DNA of 41,772 bases from assembly GCA_905213895.1 (NCBI GenBank), contig CAJMKE010000017.1, positions 1-41,772 of the forward strand, given 5' to 3'. The notes beneath the pieces were generated by a model. The model was given only the letters and a program-made list of their open reading frames with translations. It was not told the origin of the DNA and did no database searches. This DNA is from an uncultured Alistipes sp. (lineage in GTDB: Bacteria; Bacteroidota; Bacteroidia; Bacteroidales; Rikenellaceae). This document shows positions 14,267 to 23,789 of the stretch, piece after piece. Position numbers and translations under genes: made by a program. How positions within the stretch are numbered: the first letter of the stretch is position 1; each line of letters starts with the position of its first letter.

Positions 14267-17200
14267 ATGAAAAAACAATCGATTCTATTTTTTGCTCTCC
14301 TTGCGGCAGTATCATGCCAGAAGGAGAATACACAGGACATCGCGCCTGTTTTCGATTCAAATGTCGAACTGCGTGCATCGTTCGACGAGCAGTCGTCGCG
14401 TATCGCAACCGAAGACGGTCTGACATTCTCGCTCGAAGAGGGCAAGGAGAAAATCGGCGTTTACATCCAGAACGACGGTATGAATGCTCTCGAAAACGTA
14501 CTCTATACGGCAGGTACGGCTGACGAGCAGGGCTGGATTTCGTTCACCACCCAGATGCCGGTTCAGGTACAGTCCACCTCGAAATTCTTCGCATACGCAC
14601 CGTACAGTGCAACTACCGTAGATGTCAGCGGCTCGACGGAAGGCGGAGCGACCGATGGCGGCGCAATCGAGCCGGCGGCAGCAGGTAGCGGCTGGAACGG
14701 CAAGCGCGCCATCAACCTGCCCGATTTGCAGGAGCAGCCTGCCGCAGGCGTTAAAACCGACATCGCCAAATATTATTCGGTAGTTGCCGCTCCGGCAACA
14801 CCGGTTGCTCGCGATGTACTCGATTCGTATTCGGTAAACTTGCAGTTCTCGGGCGTGTTCGCACTCGTGCGTTTCGGACTGAACAATTTCACGGAAGGAG
14901 AAATCAAGATTTCAAAACTCGTGTTCTCTGCCGAGAATGCCGCTCTGACCGGTTATTTCAGCGTAGATTTGACGCATGAGAATCCGAAACTCTCCAATAC
15001 GGAATACGTTCCGGAGGCTGTCGCCGGCAAGACGTTCGACAAGGTTACGGTTACGCTTGCCGAGCCTGCAACTATCGCTGCGCAGGAGATGGCTGAGGTA
15101 TATGCTGTCGTAAACGCATGTGCCGTTACCGCTCCGAAACTGACGGTTTACGCGACCGATGCCGAAGGAAAAGACATCGTATTCGAGAAAACTCTCTCCG
15201 ACAAGACATTCTCACGCCAGCAGCGTACTGCTATCGGTGTCAAACTCGAAAATCCGATTGTTGCCGACTATGCGCAGGAGGTTATCGACGCTCTGAAAAA
15301 CGGCGGTACGGTGAAAATTGAAAAGGATGTCGATTTGTCGGGAAAGGCTGTTACCGCGCCTAATGGTGCATTAATGATAGAGATTCCGGAGGGAACGGAA
15401 GTAAATCTGAATATTCCTGCCGGCGTAACGGTAAAACTTGCAAATGAGGGTGAGAATATCCGACTGTTCAACTACGGAAACGTTACCATATCCGGCGAAG
15501 GTAGCATAGAAGGTGCATACGGAATCATGCGTAACTACGGTACATTAACCGTTGAAAGCGGTAATTTCAAGACGACCAACACAACCGGCGGCACTGCGCT
15601 TTGCAACGAAAACGGCGGCACCATGATTATCAACAATGCCAATATAGATGCTGCATACTACGCATTATACAATGATAATGGCACGATGACAATCAATGGC
15701 GGTACGTTCAAATCAACATCCAATAACAATAACAGTAATGGTCAAGACCCTGCTTATTGTGTATGTATATGCGGTGAAAACGCAGAAACGACCATCAATT
15801 ATGCGGTAATCGAAGGTATACAGGGAGGATTGGCTGCAATTGACAATGCGACATTGACAATTCATGACGGTATATTCTCGACATACTATCCTGAAAATGG
15901 AGAAACATATTTGAATCACTATGCACTGTACACGGCAAATGTCGGAACAGCAACCGTTAACGGAGGTAAGTTCTATTCGGAAGGCAGCAAAGTATGTATA
16001 TACACCGGAGATAATGATGTCGAAGGACAAGAGAACGGTGTTATCTACCTTAAAGGCGGATATTTCGAAGATATGGGACACAATCAGTTCTCGGGAGAAA
16101 CCATTAAACCTGCCAAAGGTTACAAATGGGTTGAACTTGCCGAGCCATTGGTAGTAACCAACGGAAGCAACGGCAAAACCAACACTTACTACTATCAAAT
16201 CGTAGAGGGTGAAGACCTCGGCTACAAAGAGGTTGACGGAGGATACGAGATTTACAGCGCGAAAGGTCTGCAATGGCTTGCCGAGCAGGTGAACGGCGGC
16301 AACAATTTCTCCGGTAAAACAATTACCCTCACCGCCGATATCGACCTCGAAAATGCCGAGTGGACGCCGATTGGCTCCAAAGCCAATCCGTTCGCAGGAA
16401 AATTCGACGGCGGAAACAGAACTATTTCCAATCTGAACGTGAACAATCCGGAAGAAGCGTTCAAAGGCTTGTTCGGTCGATTGGTGGACCCTGGTACTAT
16501 CTCGAATATAAATATCGACAACGCCTCCGTCAAAGGACTATCGCAAGTCGGTGCAATCGTAGGAAGTGCATATACGGGTTCGATATCGAATTGCCATGTA
16601 TCGGGCGACATCGCCATCGAAGGCAACTATCAGGTGGGCGGTATTGCCGGCAACGGTTATGCCACAATCAGCGACTGCTCCGTAATCGGAAATGCGGGAA
16701 GTTATGTCAAAGGCATCTATAAAGAAAATAATTTAGAGGGCGATGCAGTAGGCGGCATTATCGGATACGCATGTGAGAAACACACCGAAAACGATGTAAT
16801 ATCAGGCTGTTCGGCAACCATCGACGTCGGCGGAACCCGCAAAGTCGGAGGAATTGCAGGACAATGCGGACACACGGCAAACCTCGGCTCCTGTACTTTC
16901 AGCGGCAACGTTGCAACCAATGCGGATGAAGCATACATTGCAGGCAATGCCGGCAAGATAATGGTAGGCGGATTGGTCGGCGAACTCACCAGCGACGGTG
17001 GAACTCCGGCATTATGTGCCCTGTACATCCGCAACTGCACCGTAGCAGAGGGTTCGACCGTAACGGGCGTGGACGCCAAAACGACAGGTGCGATACTCGG
17101 AGGTTCGAGAACCGCAGGATATACCCTTAACGAGGAGAACAACACCGCAACAGGAGTTACTGTTACTCCGACCTTTGCGGAAGGCATCGAACTGACTCCT

Positions 17201-19417
17201 GACGGAACATATAATATCGTAAGTGCTGCCGGTGTAAAATCGTTGGCGGAACTCGTTAATGCCGGCGACAACTTCGAAGGCAAAACTATCGTACTGACAG
17301 CGGATGCCAATCTCGGCGGCGAAGAGTGGATGCCGATAGGCAACGGTACGCGGAAAAGTGCAGGATACACCGGCAACGCATTCAAAGGAACGTTCGACGG
17401 TAACGGCAAAACCATTTCGGGGCTGAAAATCGCCAATCGTTCGGGCTCGGACGCAGCAGGTCTTATCGGAGTATTGGACGGAGGTACGGTGAAGAACCTG
17501 ACGTTAGATGTAGACATCAACGTCAGCGATAACAACGACCTTGCCGCAGGATGCGTCGGATTGCTGACCAACAACGGTATCGTCGAGAACGTTACCGTAA
17601 GCGGCAATGTCAAAAGCGTAAAAGCGGCTGCCGGCATCGTAAGCCGCGTAATCAAGAGCGGTACGGTACGCAACTGCCATAACCACGCAACCGTCAGCGG
17701 CACGTCATACAACATCGGCGGTATCGTCGGTGCGGCGTACTACGACAACGAGGGCATGACTATCGAAGGTTGCACCAACGACGGTGCAGTAAGCGGAACA
17801 TATGCAGTCGGAGGTATTGCAGGATTATCCGCAGCCGAAGTCAAGAACTGCTCGAACAGCGCAACGGTTACCGGCAACGGAACATCTGTCGGCGGCGTAA
17901 TCGGCGAGCAGCAGAATGCCGGCAGCATAACCGGATGTACCAATACCGGTAACGTAACGAACAAGACCGAAGCATACGGAAACGGTGGTATCGTAGGTTG
18001 GATTCGTTATACCGGAGACACTGCCGCTTATCCGAACAAGAGCATCATTACCGTAAGCGGATGCGAGAATCGCGGAAGCGTTTCGGGCGGAAACGATGCC
18101 GGCGGTATCGTCGGTACGGTATATAGTTACGGTAATATCAACAACAACGAGAACTATGCGCCGACGCTTTCCGCGAAATCGTTCGTTGCGGGAGTAGTCG
18201 GAAACGCTCAATTCACCGAAGGACACCCCGGTATGACCGATGAAGAGCATGTATACGTAACCGACAACTATTCGGAAACAACGCTGGACAACATGACCGG
18301 CGGTATGAAAGCCAAGTTCGTATACATCAACAATTCCGACAAGACGACAGACAGCGGAAACACTCCAGACGACGGCGTACAGGTTTCAACGGCAGAAGAA
18401 GCAATCGCCGCAATCCAAGGGGGGGGGAAAGTTACGGTCGCCGGAGCAATCGATAAAATCGATTTCACGACACTGAACCCTACCGCACCGGTAGAACTCG
18501 TACTGAACGCTAAAGTAGGCGAAATCGTACTCGGTTCGTCTGCGTCGAATCCGGCGCAGACGACCATTACGGTCGCCAAAGACGTGGATTATCCGACGTT
18601 CTCGGTTGCCGAATACAAAGACATTCAGAACCTGACGATAATCGGCGACCCGACATCGTCGAAGGCTTGTACTTCGGGTATAAATGTGCGTAGCCAGAAA
18701 ATCACAACTGTAAAGAACATTACTATAAAGGGTGTCCGTTTCCAAGGCAAAGGCGTGAATCTCACATTCACTGCCGACCCTCAAACCACGCAAAATATCG
18801 TAATCGAAGATTGCGAGGGAATAGATATGGTAGAGTCGCTATTCCAGACATCGAACAATGAGTATGTCAACACTCACGTAGGCGACATCACGATTCGCAA
18901 TAACAAGGCGACTTTCTCGGCAAGTGCCGCTAATACTGTCAATGCACTATACATTTGCGTTACTACGACAGGTACGGTTCTTATCGAAAACAACACATTT
19001 ATCAACCCGCCGAAGCACGGAATCATGGCGAGCAGCAATGCCTGCGAAAATTTCATAGTACGCGGCAATACGTTCACCAATCCGGTAGAGGACGGAGTGA
19101 AAATCGACTATCCGGTAAATAACGTACTTATCGAAAACAATACGATAACTCCGACCGAATACGGCATTCGTGTCGCACGCTTCAAGAGCGACTACAATCC
19201 GACCGTAACCATTACCGGCAACAGCATCGATATGTCGCAGGCAAAAGATGCGACTTTCAACGGCATTTCGATAGCCGGAAGCGCAGCGAACGGTCAGGCA
19301 AAACTCGTCATCAAAGAGAATGTCAAGGTCGCCGGCAATGTTACCGAGTGGCTCAGCATTAATTCGGCACTCGTGCTTAACGAGGGCAGCGACGTTGCAA
19401 CGCCGTTCAACAACTAA
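14267..19417 (+). CDS. Large surface lipoprotein: fimbrillin-like domain, GLUG repeats, beta-helix
   Basis: The protein has 1716 residues. The lipobox is AAVSC (Cys17), followed by QKENTQD, suitable for outer-membrane export in Bacteroidota. Residues about 30-335 look like a fimbrillin domain. From 336 ('VIDALKNGGTVKI') a Gly/Asn-rich right-handed beta-helix runs to about 640. Two similar GLUG modules follow (from about 656 and about 978), each opening '(I/V)xSAxGxxxLAExVNxGxNFxGKTIxLTAD' and repeating VGGI(V/A)G units. A second helix head ('AEEAIAAIQGGGKVTVAGA', about 1376) leads to PbH1-type coils up to the C-terminus. No T9SS sorting domain is seen. The likely role is adhesion or glycan contact outside the cell. 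The G9 tract at 18419-18427 encodes Gly1385-1387. A strong terminator follows. Confidence 0.9.
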   Translation: MKKQSILFFALLAAVSCQKENTQDIAPVFDSNVELRASFDEQSSRIATEDGLTFSLEEGKEKIGVYIQNDGMNALENVLYTAGTADEQGWISFTTQMPVQVQSTSKFFAYAPYSATTVDVSGSTEGGATDGGAIEPAAAGSGWNGKRAINLPDLQEQPAAGVKTDIAKYYSVVAAPATPVARDVLDSYSVNLQFSGVFALVRFGLNNFTEGEIKISKLVFSAENAALTGYFSVDLTHENPKLSNTEYVPEAVAGKTFDKVTVTLAEPATIAAQEMAEVYAVVNACAVTAPKLTVYATDAEGKDIVFEKTLSDKTFSRQQRTAIGVKLENPIVADYAQEVIDALKNGGTVKIEKDVDLSGKAVTAPNGALMIEIPEGTEVNLNIPAGVTVKLANEGENIRLFNYGNVTISGEGSIEGAYGIMRNYGTLTVESGNFKTTNTTGGTALCNENGGTMIINNANIDAAYYALYNDNGTMTINGGTFKSTSNNNNSNGQDPAYCVCICGENAETTINYAVIEGIQGGLAAIDNATLTIHDGIFSTYYPENGETYLNHYALYTANVGTATVNGGKFYSEGSKVCIYTGDNDVEGQENGVIYLKGGYFEDMGHNQFSGETIKPAKGYKWVELAEPLVVTNGSNGKTNTYYYQIVEGEDLGYKEVDGGYEIYSAKGLQWLAEQVNGGNNFSGKTITLTADIDLENAEWTPIGSKANPFAGKFDGGNRTISNLNVNNPEEAFKGLFGRLVDPGTISNINIDNASVKGLSQVGAIVGSAYTGSISNCHVSGDIAIEGNYQVGGIAGNGYATISDCSVIGNAGSYVKGIYKENNLEGDAVGGIIGYACEKHTENDVISGCSATIDVGGTRKVGGIAGQCGHTANLGSCTFSGNVATNADEAYIAGNAGKIMVGGLVGELTSDGGTPALCALYIRNCTVAEGSTVTGVDAKTTGAILGGSRTAGYTLNEENNTATGVTVTPTFAEGIELTPDGTYNIVSAAGVKSLAELVNAGDNFEGKTIVLTADANLGGEEWMPIGNGTRKSAGYTGNAFKGTFDGNGKTISGLKIANRSGSDAAGLIGVLDGGTVKNLTLDVDINVSDNNDLAAGCVGLLTNNGIVENVTVSGNVKSVKAAAGIVSRVIKSGTVRNCHNHATVSGTSYNIGGIVGAAYYDNEGMTIEGCTNDGAVSGTYAVGGIAGLSAAEVKNCSNSATVTGNGTSVGGVIGEQQNAGSITGCTNTGNVTNKTEAYGNGGIVGWIRYTGDTAAYPNKSIITVSGCENRGSVSGGNDAGGIVGTVYSYGNINNNENYAPTLSAKSFVAGVVGNAQFTEGHPGMTDEEHVYVTDNYSETTLDNMTGGMKAKFVYINNSDKTTDSGNTPDDGVQVSTAEEAIAAIQGGGKVTVAGAIDKIDFTTLNPTAPVELVLNAKVGEIVLGSSASNPAQTTITVAKDVDYPTFSVAEYKDIQNLTIIGDPTSSKACTSGINVRSQKITTVKNITIKGVRFQGKGVNLTFTADPQTTQNIVIEDCEGIDMVESLFQTSNNEYVNTHVGDITIRNNKATFSASAANTVNALYICVTTTGTVLIENNTFINPPKHGIMASSNACENFIVRGNTFTNPVEDGVKIDYPVNNVLIENNTITPTEYGIRVARFKSDYNPTVTITGNSIDMSQAKDATFNGISIAGSAANGQAKLVIKENVKVAGNVTEWLSINSALVLNEGSDVATPFNN
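18419..18427 (+). repeat. G9 homopolymer inside the surface lipoprotein gene
   Basis: Nine G followed by AAA within codons 1385-1387. Slippage here would remove the last 330 residues (the C-terminal beta-helix). Confidence 0.9.
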
Positions 19418-19440
19418 TCGTCCGACGATTTACAGCAGAA

Positions 19441-19473
19441 TCCGCACCGAAAATTTCGGTGCGGATTTTTTTT
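19441..19473 (+). terminator. Strong intrinsic terminator of the surface-protein unit
   Basis: TCCGCACCG and CGGTGCGGA pair perfectly around a short AAAATTT loop, followed directly by eight T. It starts 24 bases after the stop codon. Confidence 0.92.
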
Positions 19474-19487
19474 GTGGAGAAAAAAAG

Positions 19488-19509
19488 GGACTTTAAGGTC
19501 ATTAGCGTT
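19488..19509. repeat. 9-bp-period array, short copy i
   Basis: Two units, tttaaggtc and attagcgtt, preceded by ggac. It lies between convergent genes, just after the strong terminator. Confidence 0.6.
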
Positions 19510-19517
19510 TTTTTGGT

Positions 19518-19536
19518 GGGGGGGGGAAAAAAAAAA
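19518..19536 (+). repeat. G9 tract followed by A10
   Basis: Nine G (19518-19526) run directly into ten A (19527-19536), with a T run just upstream. It is non-coding, between the surface-protein terminator and the dnaG stop. Read on minus, it gives a T10 run 23 bases after the dnaG stop, which could assist dnaG termination. Confidence 0.85.
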
Positions 19537-19558
19537 CTGCCGGAGCCACAAAGCAATC

Positions 19559-21541
19559 CTACAAGATAAGCCGGTCGAGTTTGCGGGCGATAATCACTTT
19601 CGCCTTGTTGAGTTGCGAAAGTCTCTTCATCAAATCCGCCTGCTCATCGTCGCTCTGGTCGGGACGTTTCAATGCAGCCTGCAATTCGTTTATCATGCGC
19701 GAAACCGTCTTCGACTTGAACAGCATGATGACTTTCGGAACGCCTTTCGACAGCATCTCCGATTCGCTCGTCATGTGAACCTCCTTCTGCGTCCATATCG
19801 CACTCTCGACATAATTCTCCTCGGAGGTCATTATATCGACAGCCGCATTGCATACATCCGGCTCGGGATGGTTCACGAGTTCGTGCATCTCCACCTGCCG
19901 TCCCGCAGCGAGAGACCGGCGGAAAACGGACAGAATCTCGTCATACGCCCGATTTTCGAGGTGCATGTCGTCCGCATCGAGTTCGCGGATAATCTCCGCC
20001 GCGACATTGAGCGAAACTATCTTGCCGCTCTCGCGGAAATCAAAATTCTTGTCGCCGTAATGGAGCAGATAATATACTATTTCGCGTTCGAGCGCATCGG
20101 TGCTGCTGCCGACGGGGGTATTGCCTATCTTCTCGTCGGCATCCGCGGCGGAAGCGATACTCTTCTGCTCCTCACGATTGCGAAACGACTGCTGGCGGCG
20201 CACGAAATCCTCCGCCTCCCTGTCGCCGAGCGACATCATCCGCTTGCGGGCAACCTCGCCGACGAGCAGATTTTCGTCGATGTCCATTATCTTGGCACAC
20301 TCGCGGATGAAAAGCGACCGTTGGATATTGTCGGGAATCTGGGCGATGGACTGCACCATGTCGGAGATGACTGCCGACCGTTTGACCGGGTCGTCAGCGG
20401 CATCGCGCAGGAGAAGTTTCGCCTTGAAGGTTATGAAATTCTCCTCGTTCGCCGAAATATAAGCCTGCACCTCGCCTGCGGTATGGCTGCGGGCGAACGA
20501 ATCGGGGTCTTCGGGTTCGGGAAGCAGAACGACACGGACGTTCATGCCCTCTTTCAGAATCATGTCGATTCCACGGAGCGAAGCATGGATACCCGCCGAG
20601 TCGCCGTCGTAGATGACGGTTATATTCTTCGTGAATCTGCCGAGCAGGCGTATCTGTTCGGTCGTAAGCGATGTTCCGGACGATGCGACGACATTCTCCA
20701 CGCCCGCCTGGTGCATCGATATGACGTCGGTATATCCCTCGACCATGATGGCGAAGTCCTGCTGCTGGATAGCCTTCTTGGCGAAATAAAGACCGTAAAG
20801 TTCGTTTTTCTTGCTGTAAATTTCGCTCTCGGGCGAATTCTGGTACTTGGCGACGCTCTTGTCGGTACGCAGGGTACGACCGCCGAATGCGACGATACGA
20901 CCGGAAATGTTGTGTACCGGAAACATCACGCGCTCGCGGAAGCGGTCGTAGACCCGACCGTCGCTCTCGCGCTTTATCGAAAGACCCGTCGAGAGCAGAA
21001 ACTCCTCCTTATAGCCCGCAGACAGGGCGTCCTGCGTCATCTTGTCGCCTTTCGTCGGGCAGAATCCCAAACCGAATTTCTTTATCGTAGCATCGGAGAA
21101 ACCGCGTGTGCGGCGGAAATAGGTCATGCCTATGCTCATGCCCTCGTCGCTTTGGTGGAGGTATTCGGCGAAGTAGTCGGCAGCCCACGAATTGAGCGTA
21201 AACATACTCTCGCGGTTGTCGTTGCGGCGGATATCCTCCTCGGTCATCTCCTTTTCGCGAACCTCGATGCCATATTTTTTCGCGACGATTTTCAGAGCCT
21301 CGGGATAGGTTACGCTCTCATGCTCCATGACGAAAGTAACGGCATTGCCGCCCTTGCCGCATCCGAAGCACTTGTAGACGCCTTTCGACGGCGAAACCAC
21401 GAACGACGGCGTCTTCTCGTTATGGAACGGACAGCACGCCTGATAGTTCACGCCCTTGCGTTTGAGCGTAACATAGTCGCTCACGACGTCCACGATGTCC
21501 GCCGCGGCATAAATTCTGTCTATGGTTTCACGGTCAATCAT
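19559..21541 (-). CDS. dnaG: DNA primase
   Basis: The protein has 660 residues from ATG 21541 (MIDRETIDRIYAAADIVDVV). A start 39 bases earlier would extend into the promoter box and is rejected. The N-terminal zinc-binding domain has Cys37 and His40 in CPFHNEKTPSF, and Cys58 and Cys61 in YKCFGCGKGG. The catalytic core has the RNA polymerase basic motif region ('RVMFPVHNISGRIVAFGGR') and TOPRIM motifs 'MVEGYTDVISMHQAG' and 'YDGDSAGIHASLRGID'. The C-terminal region is helicase-interacting (residues about 430-660). It synthesises RNA primers at the replication fork. The promoter is inside an 83-bp palindromic repeat just upstream. Confidence 0.97.
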   Translation of the reverse strand: MIDRETIDRIYAAADIVDVVSDYVTLKRKGVNYQACCPFHNEKTPSFVVSPSKGVYKCFGCGKGGNAVTFVMEHESVTYPEALKIVAKKYGIEVREKEMTEEDIRRNDNRESMFTLNSWAADYFAEYLHQSDEGMSIGMTYFRRTRGFSDATIKKFGLGFCPTKGDKMTQDALSAGYKEEFLLSTGLSIKRESDGRVYDRFRERVMFPVHNISGRIVAFGGRTLRTDKSVAKYQNSPESEIYSKKNELYGLYFAKKAIQQQDFAIMVEGYTDVISMHQAGVENVVASSGTSLTTEQIRLLGRFTKNITVIYDGDSAGIHASLRGIDMILKEGMNVRVVLLPEPEDPDSFARSHTAGEVQAYISANEENFITFKAKLLLRDAADDPVKRSAVISDMVQSIAQIPDNIQRSLFIRECAKIMDIDENLLVGEVARKRMMSLGDREAEDFVRRQQSFRNREEQKSIASAADADEKIGNTPVGSSTDALEREIVYYLLHYGDKNFDFRESGKIVSLNVAAEIIRELDADDMHLENRAYDEILSVFRRSLAAGRQVEMHELVNHPEPDVCNAAVDIMTSEENYVESAIWTQKEVHMTSESEMLSKGVPKVIMLFKSKTVSRMINELQAALKRPDQSDDEQADLMKRLSQLNKAKVIIARKLDRLIL

Positions 21542-21548
21542 AGCAGAG

Positions 21549-21631
21549 GCAAAGATACGAATAAGCGAGAGCAATGCCAAATAAATTTGGCATTGCCGAG
21601 CGGAAGTATCTAAGGCGAAGCCAAAGATACG
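21549..21631 (-). repeat. Promoter-bearing palindromic repeat upstream of dnaG
   Basis: Read on minus, the element begins CGTATCTTTGGC, continues GCCTTAGATAC (pairing with GTATCT), then CCGCTCGGCAA, an inner hairpin (perfect 11-bp arms 21571-21581 and 21586-21596, loop TTTA), and ends CTCGCTTATTCGTATCTTTGC. The last TATCTTTG (21550-21557) is the dnaG -7 box. A TTTG in the hairpin arm (21578-21581) lies exactly 20 bases before it. A near copy lies at 27866-27950. Confidence 0.8.
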
Positions 21632-21675
21632 AAAAAAGTCTTTAAGGTCGTTAAAGACTTTAAGGACTTTAATCG
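21632..21675. repeat. 9-bp-period array, copy e
   Basis: aaaaaagtc, tttaaggtc, gttaaagac, tttaaggac, tttaatcgg. It abuts the palindromic element and lies between divergent dnaG and uvrB. Confidence 0.85.
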
Positions 21676-21713
21676 GGAGAGGATGTTTTTCGCAGGCGAC
21701 GGCGATATTCGAT

Positions 21714-21744
21714 TTTGATTTTAGGATTATGAATTATACATTTG
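21714..21744 (+). promoter_or_regulatory. uvrB promoter predicting a leaderless mRNA
   Basis: TTTG (21714-21717), a 19-base spacer and TACATTTG (21737-21744). The uvrB ATG begins at 21749, only 4 bases after the box, so transcription would start at or next to the start codon. Confidence 0.65.
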
Positions 21745-21748
21745 CAGT

Positions 21749-23785
21749 ATGGATTTCAAACTCGTTTCCGATTACAAACCAACCGGCGACCAGCCGGAAG
21801 CGATAGCCGAACTGATAAAGTCTATCAGGGGCGGGTCGGACCATAACACCCTGTTGGGAGTTACGGGTTCGGGAAAGACATTCACCGTGGCGAACGTAAT
21901 CGCCGACCTGAACCGCCCTACGCTCGTATTGAGCCACAACAAGACGCTTGCAGCGCAGTTGTACGGCGAGTTCAAGAACTTTTTTCCGGACAATGCGGTT
22001 GAGTATTTCGTTTCGTATTACGACTACTACCAGCCCGAAGCCTATCTGCCGGCGACGGACACCTATATAGAAAAAGACCTCGCCATAAATGCGGAGATAG
22101 AGAAGATGCGGTTGAGCGCGACCTCCACCCTGCTGTCAGGACGGCGCGACGTGATAGTCGTATCGAGCGTATCGTGTCTGTACGGTATCGGAAATCCCGC
22201 CGACTTCCACGCGACCTCGATAAACATCAAGGTCGGCGACGTGGTGAGCTACAAGCACTTTCTGTACCGGCTCGTGGAGGCTCTCTACACCCGTACCGAA
22301 CTGGAACTGCAACCGGCTACGTTCCGTGTGCGCGGCGATACGATAGACATCATGTCGGCTATCGGCAACCAGTGCTACCGTGTGATGTTCTTCGACAACG
22401 AAATCGAAGCGATACAGTCCATTGACGCTGTATCGGGGCAGCGGCTCGACACGCTGAACGAAGCGACGATATTTCCGGCGAATCTGTTCGTAACCACGAA
22501 AGAGCGGATTGCGACCGCCGTCAATCAGATATACCTCGACCTCGGCAAGCAGACGGAGTTTTTTGAGCGCGAAGGCAGAAGCACGGAGGCGCAGCGGCTG
22601 AAACAGCGCGTGGAGTACGACCTCGAAATGATAAAGGAGTTGGGCTACTGCCCGGGAATCGAGAACTATTCGCGTTACTTCGACGGCAGGCAGGCGGGAA
22701 CGCGTCCGTTCTGTCTGCTCGACTACTTCCCGAAAGACTATCTCATGGTAATCGACGAAAGCCACGTTACGATTCCGCAAGTAAAAGCGATGTTCGGCGG
22801 CGACCGTGCGCGAAAGGAGAATCTGGTGGAGTACGGATTCCGTCTGCCCGCCGCGAAAGACAACCGTCCGCTGAAATTCGAGGAGTTCGAGCAGTTGCAG
22901 GGAACGACGATATATGTCAGCGCAACGCCTGCCGACTACGAAATCATAAAGAGCGAAAGCGTCGTCGTAGAGCAGATAATACGTCCGACGGGGCTTATCG
23001 ACCCGCCGTTGGAGGTGCGTGTAACGCTCAATCAGATTGACGACCTGCTCGAAGAGATAGACCGTTATGTAAAGCGCGACGACAAGATAATCGTTACGAC
23101 GATAACGAAGCGGATGGCAGAAGAGTTGTCGAAATACCTCGACCGCGTCGGGGTACGCAACCGCTACATCCACTCGGATGTCGATACGCTCGAACGGATA
23201 CAGATACTCGAAGATTTGCGGGCGGGAATGTTCGACGTGCTTATCGGAGTGAATCTGCTGCGCGAGGGAATCGACCTGCCCGAAGTGGCTCTGGTCGCGA
23301 TTCTCGATGCCGACAAGGAGGGAATACTGCGCAATGTCAGGGCGATAACGCAGATTGCCGGACGTGCGGCACGGCACTCGAACGGAAACGTCATCATGTA
23401 TGCCGACAACTGCACCGACTCGATGCGCATAGCGATAGAGGAGAGCAACCGCCGCCGCGAAAAGCAGGTGCGATACAACATGGAACACGGAATGCTGCCG
23501 CGCAAGGCGCAGCGAAGCGGAACCGGACAAAGTCTGCTGCTCGCGAATACGGAGAACGACGGCAGCGGAACTGCGATTTACGACATGCCGGAAGAGCGGA
23601 TACAGTATCCTGCCGCCGCGGACGTCGCCAAGGGATATGCCGCGAGCGAGAATATAGACGCACTGATAGCCAAGGCGAAAGAGGATATGGAGCGGGCGGC
23701 GAAATCGCTCGACTTCCTCGCTGCGGCACGCTTCCGCGACCGCATGTACGAACTTCAAAAGTTAAAGGAGGAGGCTCGCGGATAG
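21749..23785 (+). CDS. uvrB: Excinuclease ABC subunit B
   Basis: The protein has 678 residues and starts MDFKLVSDYKPTGDQPEAIA, the usual UvrB N-terminus. Walker A is GVTGSGKT (37-44). The beta-hairpin region 'VSYYDYYQPEAYLPATDTYI' inserts into damaged DNA. Helicase motif II is 'VIDESH', and motifs V/VI are 'LIGVNLLREGIDLPEVALV' and 'QIAGRAARHSNG'. The C-terminal UVR/UvrC-binding motif is 'DMERAAKSLDFLAAARFRDR'. It verifies damage and loads UvrC in nucleotide excision repair. The stop lies 4 bases from the convergent gtrA-like gene end, with no terminator between. Confidence 0.98.
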   Translation: MDFKLVSDYKPTGDQPEAIAELIKSIRGGSDHNTLLGVTGSGKTFTVANVIADLNRPTLVLSHNKTLAAQLYGEFKNFFPDNAVEYFVSYYDYYQPEAYLPATDTYIEKDLAINAEIEKMRLSATSTLLSGRRDVIVVSSVSCLYGIGNPADFHATSINIKVGDVVSYKHFLYRLVEALYTRTELELQPATFRVRGDTIDIMSAIGNQCYRVMFFDNEIEAIQSIDAVSGQRLDTLNEATIFPANLFVTTKERIATAVNQIYLDLGKQTEFFEREGRSTEAQRLKQRVEYDLEMIKELGYCPGIENYSRYFDGRQAGTRPFCLLDYFPKDYLMVIDESHVTIPQVKAMFGGDRARKENLVEYGFRLPAAKDNRPLKFEEFEQLQGTTIYVSATPADYEIIKSESVVVEQIIRPTGLIDPPLEVRVTLNQIDDLLEEIDRYVKRDDKIIVTTITKRMAEELSKYLDRVGVRNRYIHSDVDTLERIQILEDLRAGMFDVLIGVNLLREGIDLPEVALVAILDADKEGILRNVRAITQIAGRAARHSNGNVIMYADNCTDSMRIAIEESNRRREKQVRYNMEHGMLPRKAQRSGTGQSLLLANTENDGSGTAIYDMPEERIQYPAAADVAKGYAASENIDALIAKAKEDMERAAKSLDFLAAARFRDRMYELQKLKEEARG

Positions 23786-23789
23786 ACCG

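Noticed and set aside
19472..21613. 713-codon plus-strand ORF opposite dnaG
   Set aside because: It is a mirror of dnaG. It has no recognisable domains, is Arg/His/Leu-rich and lacks a promoter, while dnaG has all its motifs.
22136..23758. 540-codon minus-strand ORF opposite uvrB
   Set aside because: UvrB on plus is unambiguous. No domain on minus.
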